A stretch of 64,000 bases of DNA from Mojavia pulchra JT2-VF2 (GCA_019359325.1 JAHHHN010000010.1:1-64000), one strand, 5' to 3'. Positions 7,702 to 17,161 are shown, numbered from the stretch's first letter. Notes: generated by a model not told the origin, from the sequence alone. Numbers and translations are program-made.

Positions 7702-10032
7702 ATGGAGCAAGGAATAAGATTACTCATCCAGTTAGTAATAGAATTTGCACCTGTGATTGCATCTCTCATCCAAAAGCGGATGGAAGCAAACTTAAATACG
7801 AATGAATACGAAATCCCCGAAGCAATTGCAAAATTCAACCAATCGGTCAATATTCTAACCTTGCAGCACAATTCTGGGGTTGGATTGGCGCAAGAAAAGC
7901 GCTTGCAGCATCAATTAACAGTTTCTCAGCATGAAACTTTATTAGAAATAGCTAAACAAGAGAGAGAAACAGCACTTAAGTTACCAGAAGTTCACAAAAT
8001 TCTGGATAGCTGGCCTTTAAGGTTATATCCTTCTCAAATTTTAGAAACTTACACAAGTTATGACCGCACTCCACTAAAAATTTTTCTTGCTCCTCCACAA
8101 TTAAAGTTTGACCAATTTTACAACAATGAAGGAATTCCAGAAATCGAGCTAATGTTAGCTGAAGGTATCAGAGAGTTTCTTAATAAGAATTACTCTCTAC
8201 ACAACCCAGTTAGACCTACAGAATTTTTAGCAGGAGCATGGGATAGTAAACGTTTTCATAGCGAATCCAGTATTAAGGCTCTGTTTAGTATGTTAAAAAC
8301 AGAGCCTATTTTAATTTTAGAGTCAGAGCATGATGGAGATTATTTAAATTTTCGTATTGCCTACTGGGGGTTAGGGCAAGTAAATTATTATTATAAAACA
8401 ATTTCACGATTGCCTTACAAGAAAATTTTGGAAGAGTCTGCGAAAAGTCGAGCTTTAGAGTGGAAAAAAATTAGAGATGAATTGTTATCTATAGGAGAGA
8501 ATTTAGATGAAATAAACAGCTTGGGTAAAGATAATGTTATTAATTTGGCAATTTTAGAAAAATCAGAAACCTGGAGAAAACAAGGTATTGATATTAATAA
8601 ATTATCTCTACAATATCAAATTAATCAGCAGGATTTGGAAAACCTTTGCCAGGTTTTGATCAATTGTCATTGTTTAATTGCTGGCTGGGTAGCGGATATT
8701 TATCACCTAGTTCATCATGATGTACCGCCTCTACTACCAGAGTTACTCATGAGTTTGCTCAAAGATGCTATTGATTTCCAATCGCTGCAAGCAATAGCCA
8801 CAGGTTATAAACAAGTTTACCAAGCTCTAGAAAAGGAGCGACTTTACTGGATTCCAGAGTTGGCTTTGCAATTAGCTTTGAGTTTATGCCATTTAAGCGA
8901 TCGCTCTTGGGCAAAGGAACAGGTTGATTATTCAATTAATGCATGGTTGCAACTCCGTCAAGTATTATTACAACCAGTAAGTAATCCGTTTGAAGCGATG
9001 CAATTCGCGCTCAGGATAGAAGATGAAGATTATCTCAAAAAATTAAGAGAATATTTTGCAGTCGTTGGCGATCATCAAAGTATTCTTGAAGTTGAGAGAT
9101 TGTTGCAGGTGATCGCTCATCTCAACGACAAACCTAACCCAAAATCTACCACTCTTATTTACACTCTAACTGGACATTTAGGTAATGTTTCATCTGTTGC
9201 CATTAGTCCAGATGGAGACATTTTAGTAAGTGGGTGTGCAGACAAAACTATCAAAGTATGGAATCTTAATACGGGCAAGCTAATTCGTACTCTTACAGAA
9301 AATTTAGGAGAGATTTCATCGATTGCTGTGAGTCCTGATGGCAATTACCTCGCCGTTGGTAGCTGTGAACACCCCAAAAGTAATATTAAAGTATGGCATC
9401 TAAAAACTGGTAAACTACTTCACACACTTTTAGGGCATCAAAAACCAGTCAACATAGTAGTAATTAGCCCTGATGGGCAGATTCTTGCTAGTGGTAGTAA
9501 TAAAATTAAAATTTGGAATTTACATAAAGGCGATCGCATTTGTACCCTTTGGCATGCATCCGCAGTTCACGCTGCCGCCATCAGCCCCGATGGTACAATC
9601 CTCGCTAGTGGTAGCTCTGACACCAAAATTAGGCTGTGGAATCCACGCACCGGCGATCCTTTACGTACACTCACTGGACATACGGGCGAAATCAAATCCA
9701 TCGCTATAAGCCCAGATGGTGAAATTCTCTTTAGCGGTAGTGCTGACACAACAATCAAAATTTGGCATCTGGCCACCGGAAAACTACTGCATACCCTAAC
9801 TGGGCACTCAGATGAGGTGAAATCTTTAGTAGTAAGTCCTGATGGAGAAATTATTTGGAGTGGCAGTGCTGATAAAACAATTAAAATGTGGCGTCTTTCT
9901 ACAGGCGAATTGCTGCATACCCTCACTGGACATTCAGGAACAGTCAATTCTGTTGCCTTAAGTGCAGATGGTAAGTTTTTAGCTAGTGGTAGTTCTGATC
10001 AAACAATCAAAATGTGGCAGATCGTTATTTAA
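7702..10032 (+). CDS. Seven-bladed WD40 protein with unassigned N-terminal half
   Basis: A 776-residue protein. About residues 1-475 form a mixed alpha/beta region with no domain I can name: a hydrophobic N-terminal helix, a coiled coil near 50-95, then PLRLYPSQILETY, RPTEFLAGAWDSKRFH and ILILESEHDGDYLNFRIAYW. From about residue 485 to the end there are seven WD40 repeats, each with SPDG and ending in [IV]K[IVM]W, enough to close one propeller. The propeller is a likely protein-binding surface, and the N-terminal half may be the effector or sensor. The ATG at 7702 is preceded by AGGAA. The gene is solitary, flanked by mobile mini-elements, and its 5' part is notably A+T-rich. A role in a conflict or signalling system is only a guess. 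Confidence 0.85.
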   Translation: MEQGIRLLIQLVIEFAPVIASLIQKRMEANLNTNEYEIPEAIAKFNQSVNILTLQHNSGVGLAQEKRLQHQLTVSQHETLLEIAKQERETALKLPEVHKILDSWPLRLYPSQILETYTSYDRTPLKIFLAPPQLKFDQFYNNEGIPEIELMLAEGIREFLNKNYSLHNPVRPTEFLAGAWDSKRFHSESSIKALFSMLKTEPILILESEHDGDYLNFRIAYWGLGQVNYYYKTISRLPYKKILEESAKSRALEWKKIRDELLSIGENLDEINSLGKDNVINLAILEKSETWRKQGIDINKLSLQYQINQQDLENLCQVLINCHCLIAGWVADIYHLVHHDVPPLLPELLMSLLKDAIDFQSLQAIATGYKQVYQALEKERLYWIPELALQLALSLCHLSDRSWAKEQVDYSINAWLQLRQVLLQPVSNPFEAMQFALRIEDEDYLKKLREYFAVVGDHQSILEVERLLQVIAHLNDKPNPKSTTLIYTLTGHLGNVSSVAISPDGDILVSGCADKTIKVWNLNTGKLIRTLTENLGEISSIAVSPDGNYLAVGSCEHPKSNIKVWHLKTGKLLHTLLGHQKPVNIVVISPDGQILASGSNKIKIWNLHKGDRICTLWHASAVHAAAISPDGTILASGSSDTKIRLWNPRTGDPLRTLTGHTGEIKSIAISPDGEILFSGSADTTIKIWHLATGKLLHTLTGHSDEVKSLVVSPDGEIIWSGSADKTIKMWRLSTGELLHTLTGHSGTVNSVALSADGKFLASGSSDQTIKMWQIVI

Positions 10033-10052
10033 AAATCCTCCTCCACAGAGTG

Positions 10053-10165
10053 ATATCGTGTCCGGTGAAAGCCTTATCATTAAGACCGCAGGGAGCAGGG
10101 AGAAAGAGCATTTCGCGGTTTTTGCACAGATGCGAGAATTATAACTAATTAGGCGGACATGATAT
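10053..10165. mobile_element. MITE-like element, 113 bp
   Basis: Bounded by ATATCGTGTCCG (10053-10064) and CGGACATGATAT (10154-10165), which are inverted copies with one mismatch. It has no coding capacity. Partial copies of its ends occur at 221 and 11207-11264. No target-site duplication is clear. Confidence 0.7.
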
Positions 10166-10245
10166 GAAACTCCTCTAAATACTCTGTAAGTAGATAACCC
10201 TGACACAGTATCCTTATTAATGTTGAATTTTTGATTGAGAAACTA

Positions 10246-10878
10246 ATGCCAAAGCTCACCGTTCATGGAACTCCCGCCAGTACTTATGTTCGTACCGTCC
10301 GGTTGCTACTTGAGGAGGCAGGCGTAGATTATACCCTCAAGGTAGTTGATATGTTCAAGGGAGAAAACCAGTCGCCAGAGTACCTTGCTAAGAATCCTTT
10401 TGGCAAAGTGCCGACACTGGAAGTGGATGGAGAACTACTTTACGAAACGGCTGCAATTACCGAATACCTCAACACGGTCTTTGCCGCTCACAAGTTCAGC
10501 CCATCTGAGCCGATGCTCCAAGCTCGGATGCGCCAAATTATGGCAATTATTGATAGCTATTTTTATCCTCCTGCGATTAAGACAATTGTGATTGAGCGCT
10601 TTATTGTACCAACCCAAGGCGGCAAGCCAGATGAGGAGAAAATAAAAAATGCTGTTGCGCCTGCACAAACGGCACTCAAGGCAATCGAGACCCTAGCTGT
10701 TGGTAACCCCTATCTGCTCGGTAGCCAAGTGAGTATTGCGGATTTCTACTTGATTCCCATCTTCATCTACCTTTCGCAGACACCAGAGTTTGAGGCAATT
10801 ACTGCTCAAACTCCGAAACTGCGGACTTGGTGGGATGAGGTCAACCAGCTTGAAAGCATCAAAAAAGTGTGTGCGTAA
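10246..10878 (+). CDS. Glutathione S-transferase family protein
   Basis: A cytosolic protein of 210 residues. The N-terminal thioredoxin-like half (LTVHGTPASTYVRTVRLLLE) has the GST catalytic Ser/Tyr loop region. It also has the cis-proline motif NPFGKVPTLEV and the glutathione-binding YETAAITEYL. The C-terminal all-helical half contains the N-capping-type LLGSQVSIADFYLIP (SxAD) common to GSTs. It should conjugate or reduce electrophiles with glutathione; the substrate is unknown. I use the ATG at 10246, with GAGA just upstream, rather than an in-frame TTG at 10231. It stands alone, directly after the mini-element at 10053-10165. Confidence 0.92.
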   Translation: MPKLTVHGTPASTYVRTVRLLLEEAGVDYTLKVVDMFKGENQSPEYLAKNPFGKVPTLEVDGELLYETAAITEYLNTVFAAHKFSPSEPMLQARMRQIMAIIDSYFYPPAIKTIVIERFIVPTQGGKPDEEKIKNAVAPAQTALKAIETLAVGNPYLLGSQVSIADFYLIPIFIYLSQTPEFEAITAQTPKLRTWWDEVNQLESIKKVCA

Positions 10879-11476
10879 CGGCAGCCCACTCACTAATGTA
10901 CTTACAAGTAGCAACTAACTGTTATTTAAAGACCTTGACTACTGTGCGTATACATTTCCCCCCACTCTGACATCACCTCTTTCCAAAATCTTTCATGCCT
11001 TCGGGATTCGGCTACAGCACACAGCAGCATCCCAATAGCTACTGTGTGTGGGCAGTTGAATGGCGATCGCAACTCATTTCAAATTAACTTTATAATCGTT
11101 TCACTTAAAAAAAATTACTGTTTTTAATAGAACTACCGTACCAATTTGAAGTAAATATATTCTAAGGAATCTCTTGAAACTACAACCTATTCAGTTGGGT
11201 AAAAAAGAGGTTTCACCTTTTTGCACAGATCTGGAAATCATAACTAATCAACCGGACATAATATCATCCGATAAATGCGGATTTTACCTCCTGGTTAGAA
11301 AGGCAGGGTATGAAGTCCGACCGTATTATTTTTGATAGATATAGCAATCCGATTTGATTTCTGAATCACTCGTAGAGGTAAGGGACTGGGGATTGGGGAC
11401 TGGGGACTGGGAAGAAGGAATAAAGGTGTACTGAATTTTGTTCAAAAATCAAATATGAGTCCTATAGGTTAACTAA
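10879..11476. other. Repeat-bearing spacer without a gene
   Basis: This spacer of about 600 bases holds a solo right end of the 10053-10165 element (TTTTGCACAGAT to CCGGACATAATAT, about 11218-11264). It also holds a short tandem run of GGGGACTGG/GGGGATTGG units near 11383-11411, typical cyanobacterial STRR sequence. No convincing open frame or RNA gene is seen. Confidence 0.6.
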
Positions 11477-12370
11477 CTATCCGACGATAGCATCAAGTTG
11501 ATTTAGAATTCTGACATCTTTATCGATATCAAATTTTCTAGCGAAGTGCGCCGACGATGCATGAATTTTTGGCAGATCTTCAAACAGTAGCGTTTTGGGG
11601 TGGGCATTTTTTGTTGACCAATCTATATAGCGCCAGTTATTTTCAGAGACTTTAAGGTGAGGAGCATTACAAAATATCGTATGGTAATACGATTCCTCTG
11701 GAACAATAGTGTAAGAGTCTAATCTGCGGTAGTGAGAAGCTAAAGCAGGCCTTTCGCGGTGAAATTCAATCAGATATTTCGCTGCTTTGCGATTAGCACA
11801 AAACCAATGTTCTCCAGCAAAGCAACGAAGGTTTTTTGAAAAGGGAAGGAAAGGAGCTGTTAATAATGGATGCCTTAAGTTTACTTGTCGCTTAGTTAAG
11901 TGTAGTTTTCTATTTAGGAACGGAACCTGAAATTTTACAATGCAGTAACGTTCATAGCACGACTTCTGCCAATCTCTCTCATAAGCATTGTAATTAATTT
12001 GCTCATGGTGAATATGAACATCATATGAACTGGAAGCTAGATCTTGCAATATTTGCGTCGCAGGCTTTATTGGGTAATCTGCTCCACTAAGTAATATAAA
12101 CCAATCTGGCGAAGTCGGGGTTTCATACATTAACTGAAGTGCAAGTAACATAGCTTCTACTACAGAAAACTTACTCCAACCTGTCTGTAAATGAGGATGC
12201 ACAAGCGAAACATTCCTCGCTAGGGTGTCTATAGGAAGGTCACTTTTTGAAAAATCATGATGACAAACAATCGGAGGGTGATCAAACATGCGATTGAGTA
12301 TGGTAATTAGCCTAATAATCTGATGGGGCTTGTTATGAGTAAGTAGGATGAAGCCAACTGTTAGTGCCAT
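11477..12370 (-). CDS. Core-2/I-branching type beta-1,6-N-acetylglucosaminyltransferase (GT14)
   Basis: A 297-residue glycosyltransferase. The N-terminus VGFILLTHNKPHQIIRLI, then CHHDFSKSDL, the WSKFSVVEAMLLALQLM helix and WFILLSGADYPIKP follow the GT14 family pattern. The later AGEHWFCANRKAAKYLIEFH and VPEESYYHTIFCNAP carry the conserved acidic and aromatic residues of the active-site region. It would transfer a sugar, probably N-acetylglucosamine or xylose, to an envelope or exopolysaccharide acceptor. There is no signal peptide or membrane span, so it acts at the cytoplasmic face. The start has GAGG close upstream of the ATG. It stands alone, so the polymer is unknown. Confidence 0.88.
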   Translation of the reverse strand: MALTVGFILLTHNKPHQIIRLITILNRMFDHPPIVCHHDFSKSDLPIDTLARNVSLVHPHLQTGWSKFSVVEAMLLALQLMYETPTSPDWFILLSGADYPIKPATQILQDLASSSYDVHIHHEQINYNAYERDWQKSCYERYCIVKFQVPFLNRKLHLTKRQVNLRHPLLTAPFLPFSKNLRCFAGEHWFCANRKAAKYLIEFHRERPALASHYRRLDSYTIVPEESYYHTIFCNAPHLKVSENNWRYIDWSTKNAHPKTLLFEDLPKIHASSAHFARKFDIDKDVRILNQLDAIVG

Positions 12371-12480
12371 GATTACCTCATTAAATAATTACTTGTAACT
12401 CATAATCGAAATTAAGTGACCCGTCGGCTCGATATTGGTAAAGAATCTCTTTTACTTTTTGTGACAAAACCTGTTCCGAA

Positions 12481-12707
12481 CTAATACCAATTTCCTAAAA
12501 GAGAGAATAAAAAATGCAAAGCAACATGATTCACGCTACAAGATTTATCTGTAAGGTCTTAAATTTTGAATGAACGAATTTTAAATTATCCGTACCCCTT
12601 CGCTTAAGCAAGCTACGCGTAGCGTCTCGCAGAGAAGGGGCTGAAGTTGGGTTTCGTTCCTCAACCCAATCTATATGTGTCGCAATCATTTTTCAAATTG
12701 GTATTAG
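12481..12707. mobile_element. MITE-like element, 227 bp, perfect 13-bp TIRs
   Basis: CTAATACCAATTT at 12481-12493 and its exact inverted copy AAATTGGTATTAG at 12695-12707 bound a 227-bp non-coding element. Inside is the common cyanobacterial repeat core AAGCTACGCGTAGCGTCTCG. A decayed relative is at 7475-7610. It has no transposase, so it would need one supplied elsewhere. Confidence 0.78.
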
Positions 12708-12809
12708 GATTCTATAACGGAGCTATTGATGGTATCTATGGATCTAGAACCGCTAAAGTAGCTGCCTTTCAGCGATCGCAAAGATTAGTTGGTGATTGAT
12801 GGGATGAAT

Positions 12810-12885
12810 TTTGTTTCGCGTATACCGCAAGCGTAATCCGCAGGGTAGCCGCGTTCGCTGAAAGCGTTCCCGAAGGGTAGAATAA
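12810..12885. repeat. Palindromic intergenic repeat
   Basis: The segment CGCGTATACCGCAAGCG, CCGCAGGGTAGCCGCGTTCG and GAAAGCGTTCCCGAAGGGTAG is locally G+C-rich and self-complementary in parts. It resembles the interspersed palindromic repeats that fill cyanobacterial spacers. The rest of 12371-13031 shows no gene. Confidence 0.45.
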
Positions 12886-13031
12886 GTCTTTAGCCTTGGT
12901 CTAAAATCTTAGTTCATCCCGTATTTGTGTAACGCCGTGTTCAGTAGTTGGACAAAAATAAATTCATTCGGAAAGGCGGGGAACAAGAAAACAATATGTG
13001 TAATTAATTCTGTCTAAGTAATTATCTAGGA

Positions 13032-13274
13032 TTAGTGTTCAATCTGCTCAATCCCGATAATTTCTCGATTGCTTGCAATCTCATCTTGAGTATGAAATGT
13101 AAAGCTGCGCTGTTCTCCTACGCGGTTCCATTCCTCTTGCAAAGCCATGTGAGGATAATTACCACTGTTAAGCATGTCCATTAGTGGCGGCCAATTTATT
13201 TTAATATTGCTGACATCGCCAACAAAGAGTTTGAAACAACCAATATTAGCGATCGCATAAATCCCAGAAGCCAT
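13032..13274 (-). CDS. Degenerate GIY-YIG-fold small protein
   Basis: An 80-residue protein whose N-terminal half follows the GIY-YIG nuclease layout: SGIYAI at the start, FKLFVGDVSN about ten residues later in place of YIG, then IKINW where active families have a catalytic Arg (as in LKRRW). LNSGNYPHMALQEEWNRVGE follows the H-x(2)-LQ-x(2)-WN-x-(Y/V)-GE helix of small GIY-YIG proteins. The catalytic Arg is absent and the C-terminus is short, so nuclease activity is doubtful. The start is the ATG at 13274, not the upstream TTG. Function unknown. It is isolated, between a MITE-rich spacer and a G+C-skewed tandem repeat. Confidence 0.65.
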   Translation of the reverse strand: MASGIYAIANIGCFKLFVGDVSNIKINWPPLMDMLNSGNYPHMALQEEWNRVGEQRSFTFHTQDEIASNREIIGIEQIEH

Positions 13275-13315
13275 AAGCAATTACAAATTAAGTAGAAAGC
13301 AGTCCCAATGAGAAA

Positions 13316-13366
13316 GGGGTTGGAGACAAGGGGACAAGGGGACAAAGGGGACAAGGGGAAAAGAAA
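13316..13366. repeat. Short tandem repeat, GGGGACAA units
   Basis: About five imperfect copies of GGGGACAA in a row. This is STRR-type sequence, with similar runs near 18452 and 52535. Confidence 0.8.
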
Positions 13367-13415
13367 TTGCCCATGAACTCACAACTTAGTATTCCACACC
13401 CAGTCTCTTATGTTG

Positions 13416-15281
13416 TTACCCTTCCAGCGATCGCGTATAAACTGGTCTCCCTTGGGCATCATAAACGAACAAAGGCATTTGGGCATTATCACTAATAACT
13501 GCTAGCGCTTGCTGTAAGATTTGCAAGTGTTGATTTACGCCTGCCATAATGCTTGATTCTGGAGGATTACTCTTAGGCAAGGTACTTTGCCGTGCTTGAT
13601 CGTATTCAGGAGTTAACTGCACAATAATTCCTTTGCTGGCTATAGTAAAAGTGCAAATCCGAATTCCATTAATACAAGTTTTAGTAAGGTCAGTGCGGGT
13701 TTGTTGTAAACTATTAGCAACTTGGAGTTTTTCTTGTGCTTGTTTGAGAGCAGCAGAGTAAGGTTCAACGAGAGACTGAGCCTGAAGATAGTAAAAGCTA
13801 TTATTGGAAACCTGTTTAGCAGCTTGCAAAGCCTGTTCCCATTGCCCTACTGCTGGTTGCCATTGCTGCTTTGCTTCATATACCTTAGCTTGATTGGCTG
13901 TAGTAACAGCTTGTTGGTAAGTTTTGGCAGCTAATTGTTCTTTAGTGGCGCGATCGCGTGCTGCTGCTAGTTTTGGTTTGTAGTCTACCAGCAGCTTTTG
14001 TGCTTCTTGGTATTCTGAGCTAGTCTTAGGAATGGTATTTAAAGCATTAACTGCCACCTGCCAAGTAGACTGCACTTTTTGTAAATCCTTCAAAGATTTA
14101 ACAGTGGTTTCCTGTTGGGCAGCTGCACTTGCTACAGCTTGGGCGGCACTCAGCTTTTTCAGCCATTTTTCTGCAACTAGCAATTGCTGGTTAACCGTTT
14201 GCAAATTGCGACGATAACTGAGTAATTTAACTTGTGCCAAAGCATACAATTCGCTATTGGGACGGATCGCTTCTAGCGGTGTAATCGCCCGTCGCCAGAG
14301 TTTTTGTAGAGCTTGCAATTCCTCAAGGCTATTAACGTTAGTTTGAGTTTTTTTCCCCGCCAAGGATGCGGCTTGCAAAGCTTTTACTACCTGATCAATT
14401 TTTTCTGATTGCCCAGATAAACTTGCTTTTAGTTCCTCTCCTTGGTCGTAATGAGAAGACCAAAAGGGAATTATTGCTAAGCCTGAACTTGCTGCCTCTA
14501 GTTGCTGTTGCACTACTACTAATTCCTTTTCAGATTTAGCACGGCGCATCATTTGTCGGGATTCTGTTTTTAATTTCTCGGCAGTTTGTATTTGTTTACA
14601 CTCGGATATAGCACAAGGAAGAGACATTAAGTAAGCTCCGCCACATAACACCACAATTCCTACAGAGGCTAAACCCAACAGGATTTGTTTGATTGGTAGC
14701 GATCGCTTAGAAGACCTCAAATCCTGCGAGCCTGCCATGGGATCGAACGGTTCTTCATCCTCAGTTTCTCCGAGTGAGCTTGCTAAGGGGTAAAACGGTT
14801 CTTGATCCTCAGTTTCACTGATTAATAAAGATGATGAAGGTTCTGAGATCGAATCATCAAGTGATGGAAAGATGAGGCGGACACCGGCGAGGTTTTCGTT
14901 GGGCAATGTTGTTTCGGTATAAGTCCGCAGATCGGGTTCTCGTACAGAAGCATAGGCATCGCTGCTACCTACTCCTGCCATCTGATTTAAAGTTACCGAA
15001 TGTTTAGCATAAGGGAGTTTTTCACCAGATACTCTCAGGAAACATCGCACCTGGTACTCCCATTGTGTTGGTAGCGACTGGATTGCTTCCTCCAGCAATT
15101 GAAAGACTAATTGAGTGTCAACTTTCAGACCTGCTGGATGTTGAGTTAAAACCATCAGTTCGCCATTATTGATGGCACACTTGACTTGGAAGACTTCACC
15201 AGATGGAACTTCCGCAAGCAATTGTTCTTGCAAAGTTTTGGCTAGCAGTTGTAAGTCTTGTTGTTGGACTGCTACTTTCAT
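13416..15281 (-). CDS. Single-span membrane protein with long coiled coil, unknown function
   Basis: A protein of about 621 residues. An N-terminal domain of about 110 residues (VAVQQQDLQLLAKTLQEQLL onward) resembles a small alpha/beta domain. An acidic Pro/Ser linker follows, then one membrane segment (KQILLGLASVGIVVLCGGAYL) near residue 200. The long extracytoplasmic part is rich in Ala, Gln and Lys and predicted helical, with three loose repeats of the form LQ-x-LW/WQ-x(2)-[IV]-x(2)-L-x(2)-I. The C-terminus (MPLFVYDAQGRPVYTRSLEG) looks like a small folded tail. The layout suggests a periplasmic scaffold. I prefer the ATG at 15281; a GTG at 15368 is in frame. No family is recognised. Confidence 0.72.
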   Translation of the reverse strand: MKVAVQQQDLQLLAKTLQEQLLAEVPSGEVFQVKCAINNGELMVLTQHPAGLKVDTQLVFQLLEEAIQSLPTQWEYQVRCFLRVSGEKLPYAKHSVTLNQMAGVGSSDAYASVREPDLRTYTETTLPNENLAGVRLIFPSLDDSISEPSSSLLISETEDQEPFYPLASSLGETEDEEPFDPMAGSQDLRSSKRSLPIKQILLGLASVGIVVLCGGAYLMSLPCAISECKQIQTAEKLKTESRQMMRRAKSEKELVVVQQQLEAASSGLAIIPFWSSHYDQGEELKASLSGQSEKIDQVVKALQAASLAGKKTQTNVNSLEELQALQKLWRRAITPLEAIRPNSELYALAQVKLLSYRRNLQTVNQQLLVAEKWLKKLSAAQAVASAAAQQETTVKSLKDLQKVQSTWQVAVNALNTIPKTSSEYQEAQKLLVDYKPKLAAARDRATKEQLAAKTYQQAVTTANQAKVYEAKQQWQPAVGQWEQALQAAKQVSNNSFYYLQAQSLVEPYSAALKQAQEKLQVANSLQQTRTDLTKTCINGIRICTFTIASKGIIVQLTPEYDQARQSTLPKSNPPESSIMAGVNQHLQILQQALAVISDNAQMPLFVYDAQGRPVYTRSLEG

Positions 15282-15368
15282 AGAGCGTTTCCGCGGTTCT
15301 TCTATATAGTTTTTCTTATTTTCGAGGGTACGAAATGGAGAACTTTCGTCTGTTGAATACAGATGCAC

Positions 15369-15934
15369 AGTTTAGCCAACCATAGCCTGATAATTAGATT
15401 GACCAACTTTCTAACACAAATTCTGATTTTTCACCAAAAAATTCAAAGAGCATCTAAGTCCACGTTTCCAAGTATTCCTACTGCTAGACGCTGCATTTGA
15501 CAATTTTGCTTAAAGTAGGAATTATCAATAAAAAATGGGAATAATAAAGTTTTTAGGCATTTTCACTGCTTTAGATGTAACAGTGAAATAAGTAACGGCT
15601 ACTTTCCTTTAGTCCAGAATTTGCAGTACAGTAGTTACAAAATTATCCAATACTAAAACCCAGAAGATGATATTATCGATTTTTATTTATGTTGCTGGTT
15701 TTGAAATATGCTAGAAAAATTACTGAGAATATTAAATCAGACTTGTTAAAATATAACCCGTTGTTTGGTTGGCAAGTTAATTTGCCTCCTTTGCTGAATT
15801 CGATAAAATTAATCCATAAAAAATAAGTTTTTATAGATGACTAAAGCTTGATTCTGCAATTAGGGTGCTGCAAAAGTGTTGAGGATAATACTGAAAAATC
15901 TACTGTGAAATAGTTATATATCAGGTGCGTGTCC
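15369..15934. other. A+T-rich spacer, no gene seen
   Basis: A 566-base divergent promoter region between the coiled-coil protein and the sucC-like gene. No open frame of note, RNA gene or repeat array was seen. Confidence 0.5.
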
Positions 15935-17161
15935 ATGGATTTATTGGAGTACCAAGTTAAAGAATGGTTTGGGAATATAGGCATTCCCGTATTGCCCTCG
16001 CAACGAATTGACCATCCCACAGACCTGAAACGGTTAAAAATTCGCTATCCGATTGTTTTGAAATCTCAAGTACATGCAGCTGAAAGAGCAAAAGCTGGTG
16101 GAGTCAGAATTGTAGAAACAACAATCGATGCGATCGCAGCTGCACAAAATATCTTCAATTTGCGGATTTGGGGCGAGTTGCCGGAAGTTTTGCTGGCAGA
16201 ATCTAAATATGATGCCAAGCAAGAATTTTATTTAGCAGTAGTTTTAGATACCGCTGTCTGCCGTCCAGTACTTTTAGGTTGCAAGGAAGCAGACATTGAT
16301 TGGGAAACCGCAGGGGAGAAAATGGAATATGTGGTCGTTGAACAAGAATTTTCTCCTTTTTATGCCCGACGGCTGGCTTTGAAAATGGGCTTGGAAGGTA
16401 CACTGATGCAATCGATCAGTTCGGTTGTGGAGAAGATGTACCATTTGTTCATACAACAAGACCTAGACTTAGTAGAAATTAATCCTCTAGCAATCAATGC
16501 CTCCGGCGAAGTCATGGCTCTCAATGGTAAAGTTAGGGTCAACGAACGGGCAATTGGGCGTCATCCAGAAATCGCTCAGATGGCGGAAAGAATTGTCAAG
16601 ACTAATAATCATGCTGAAATTAACGCCCATTTGAGCAACTGGGATGGGATAGAAATGCACGGTAAAATCGGCATTCTTGGGAATGGTACTGGTTCAGTGT
16701 TAGCAACTTTAGATTTAGTTGCCAATGCTGGCGGTAAGCCTGGTGTTTGCTTGAATTTGCGTCATGCTTTGCTGAGTGATACCTCTCCGACTACCTTTTG
16801 CGATCGCTTACACACAGGTTTGCAAATTCTCACTGCCGACAAAAGCATTCAAGTGATCCTGATTAACCTTTTAGGTAGTATTCATCAGTCTGCGGAATTT
16901 GCTGAAGTTATTGGGCAATTTCTACAACAAGATAAAAGTGAAGGCAAATCCCACGCTGTACGCTCAAATGGCAGCAAAGGTCGTCGTGACAACGGCTGTC
17001 CTCGCTTAGTTGTGCGTCTTGCTGGTTCTGAGTTCAATGCAGCTAGAAAATATTTAGCAGCACTCAAAACTCAGGGAGATACCCTGATATTAGTAGAGAA
17101 TTTAGATGAAGCAGTAGCAGAAGCAGTACGTCTTGCCAAGCCAACCGCTTATAAAAGGTAG
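15935..17161 (+). CDS. sucC: Succinyl-CoA-synthetase beta-like protein (ATP-grasp), divergent
   Basis: A 408-residue homologue of the ADP/ATP-binding beta subunit of succinate-CoA ligase. The N-terminus MDLLEYQVKEWFGNIGIPVL and KSQVHAAERAKAGGVRIV match the SucC ATP-grasp start, and the Mg-site stretch DLVEINPLAI is kept. Several expected residues differ. HAGGRGKAGG is HAAERAKAGG here, the phosphate-loop DVGGGA is replaced by LNLRHAL, and NIFGGI is NLLGSI. A low-complexity insertion (about residues 330-352, KSEGKSHAVRSNGSKGRR) precedes the last domain. The start is the ATG at 15935. The alpha-like partner follows after 368 bases of repeats. It is related to sucC, but catalytic competence is uncertain. 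Confidence 0.82.
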   Translation: MDLLEYQVKEWFGNIGIPVLPSQRIDHPTDLKRLKIRYPIVLKSQVHAAERAKAGGVRIVETTIDAIAAAQNIFNLRIWGELPEVLLAESKYDAKQEFYLAVVLDTAVCRPVLLGCKEADIDWETAGEKMEYVVVEQEFSPFYARRLALKMGLEGTLMQSISSVVEKMYHLFIQQDLDLVEINPLAINASGEVMALNGKVRVNERAIGRHPEIAQMAERIVKTNNHAEINAHLSNWDGIEMHGKIGILGNGTGSVLATLDLVANAGGKPGVCLNLRHALLSDTSPTTFCDRLHTGLQILTADKSIQVILINLLGSIHQSAEFAEVIGQFLQQDKSEGKSHAVRSNGSKGRRDNGCPRLVVRLAGSEFNAARKYLAALKTQGDTLILVENLDEAVAEAVRLAKPTAYKR

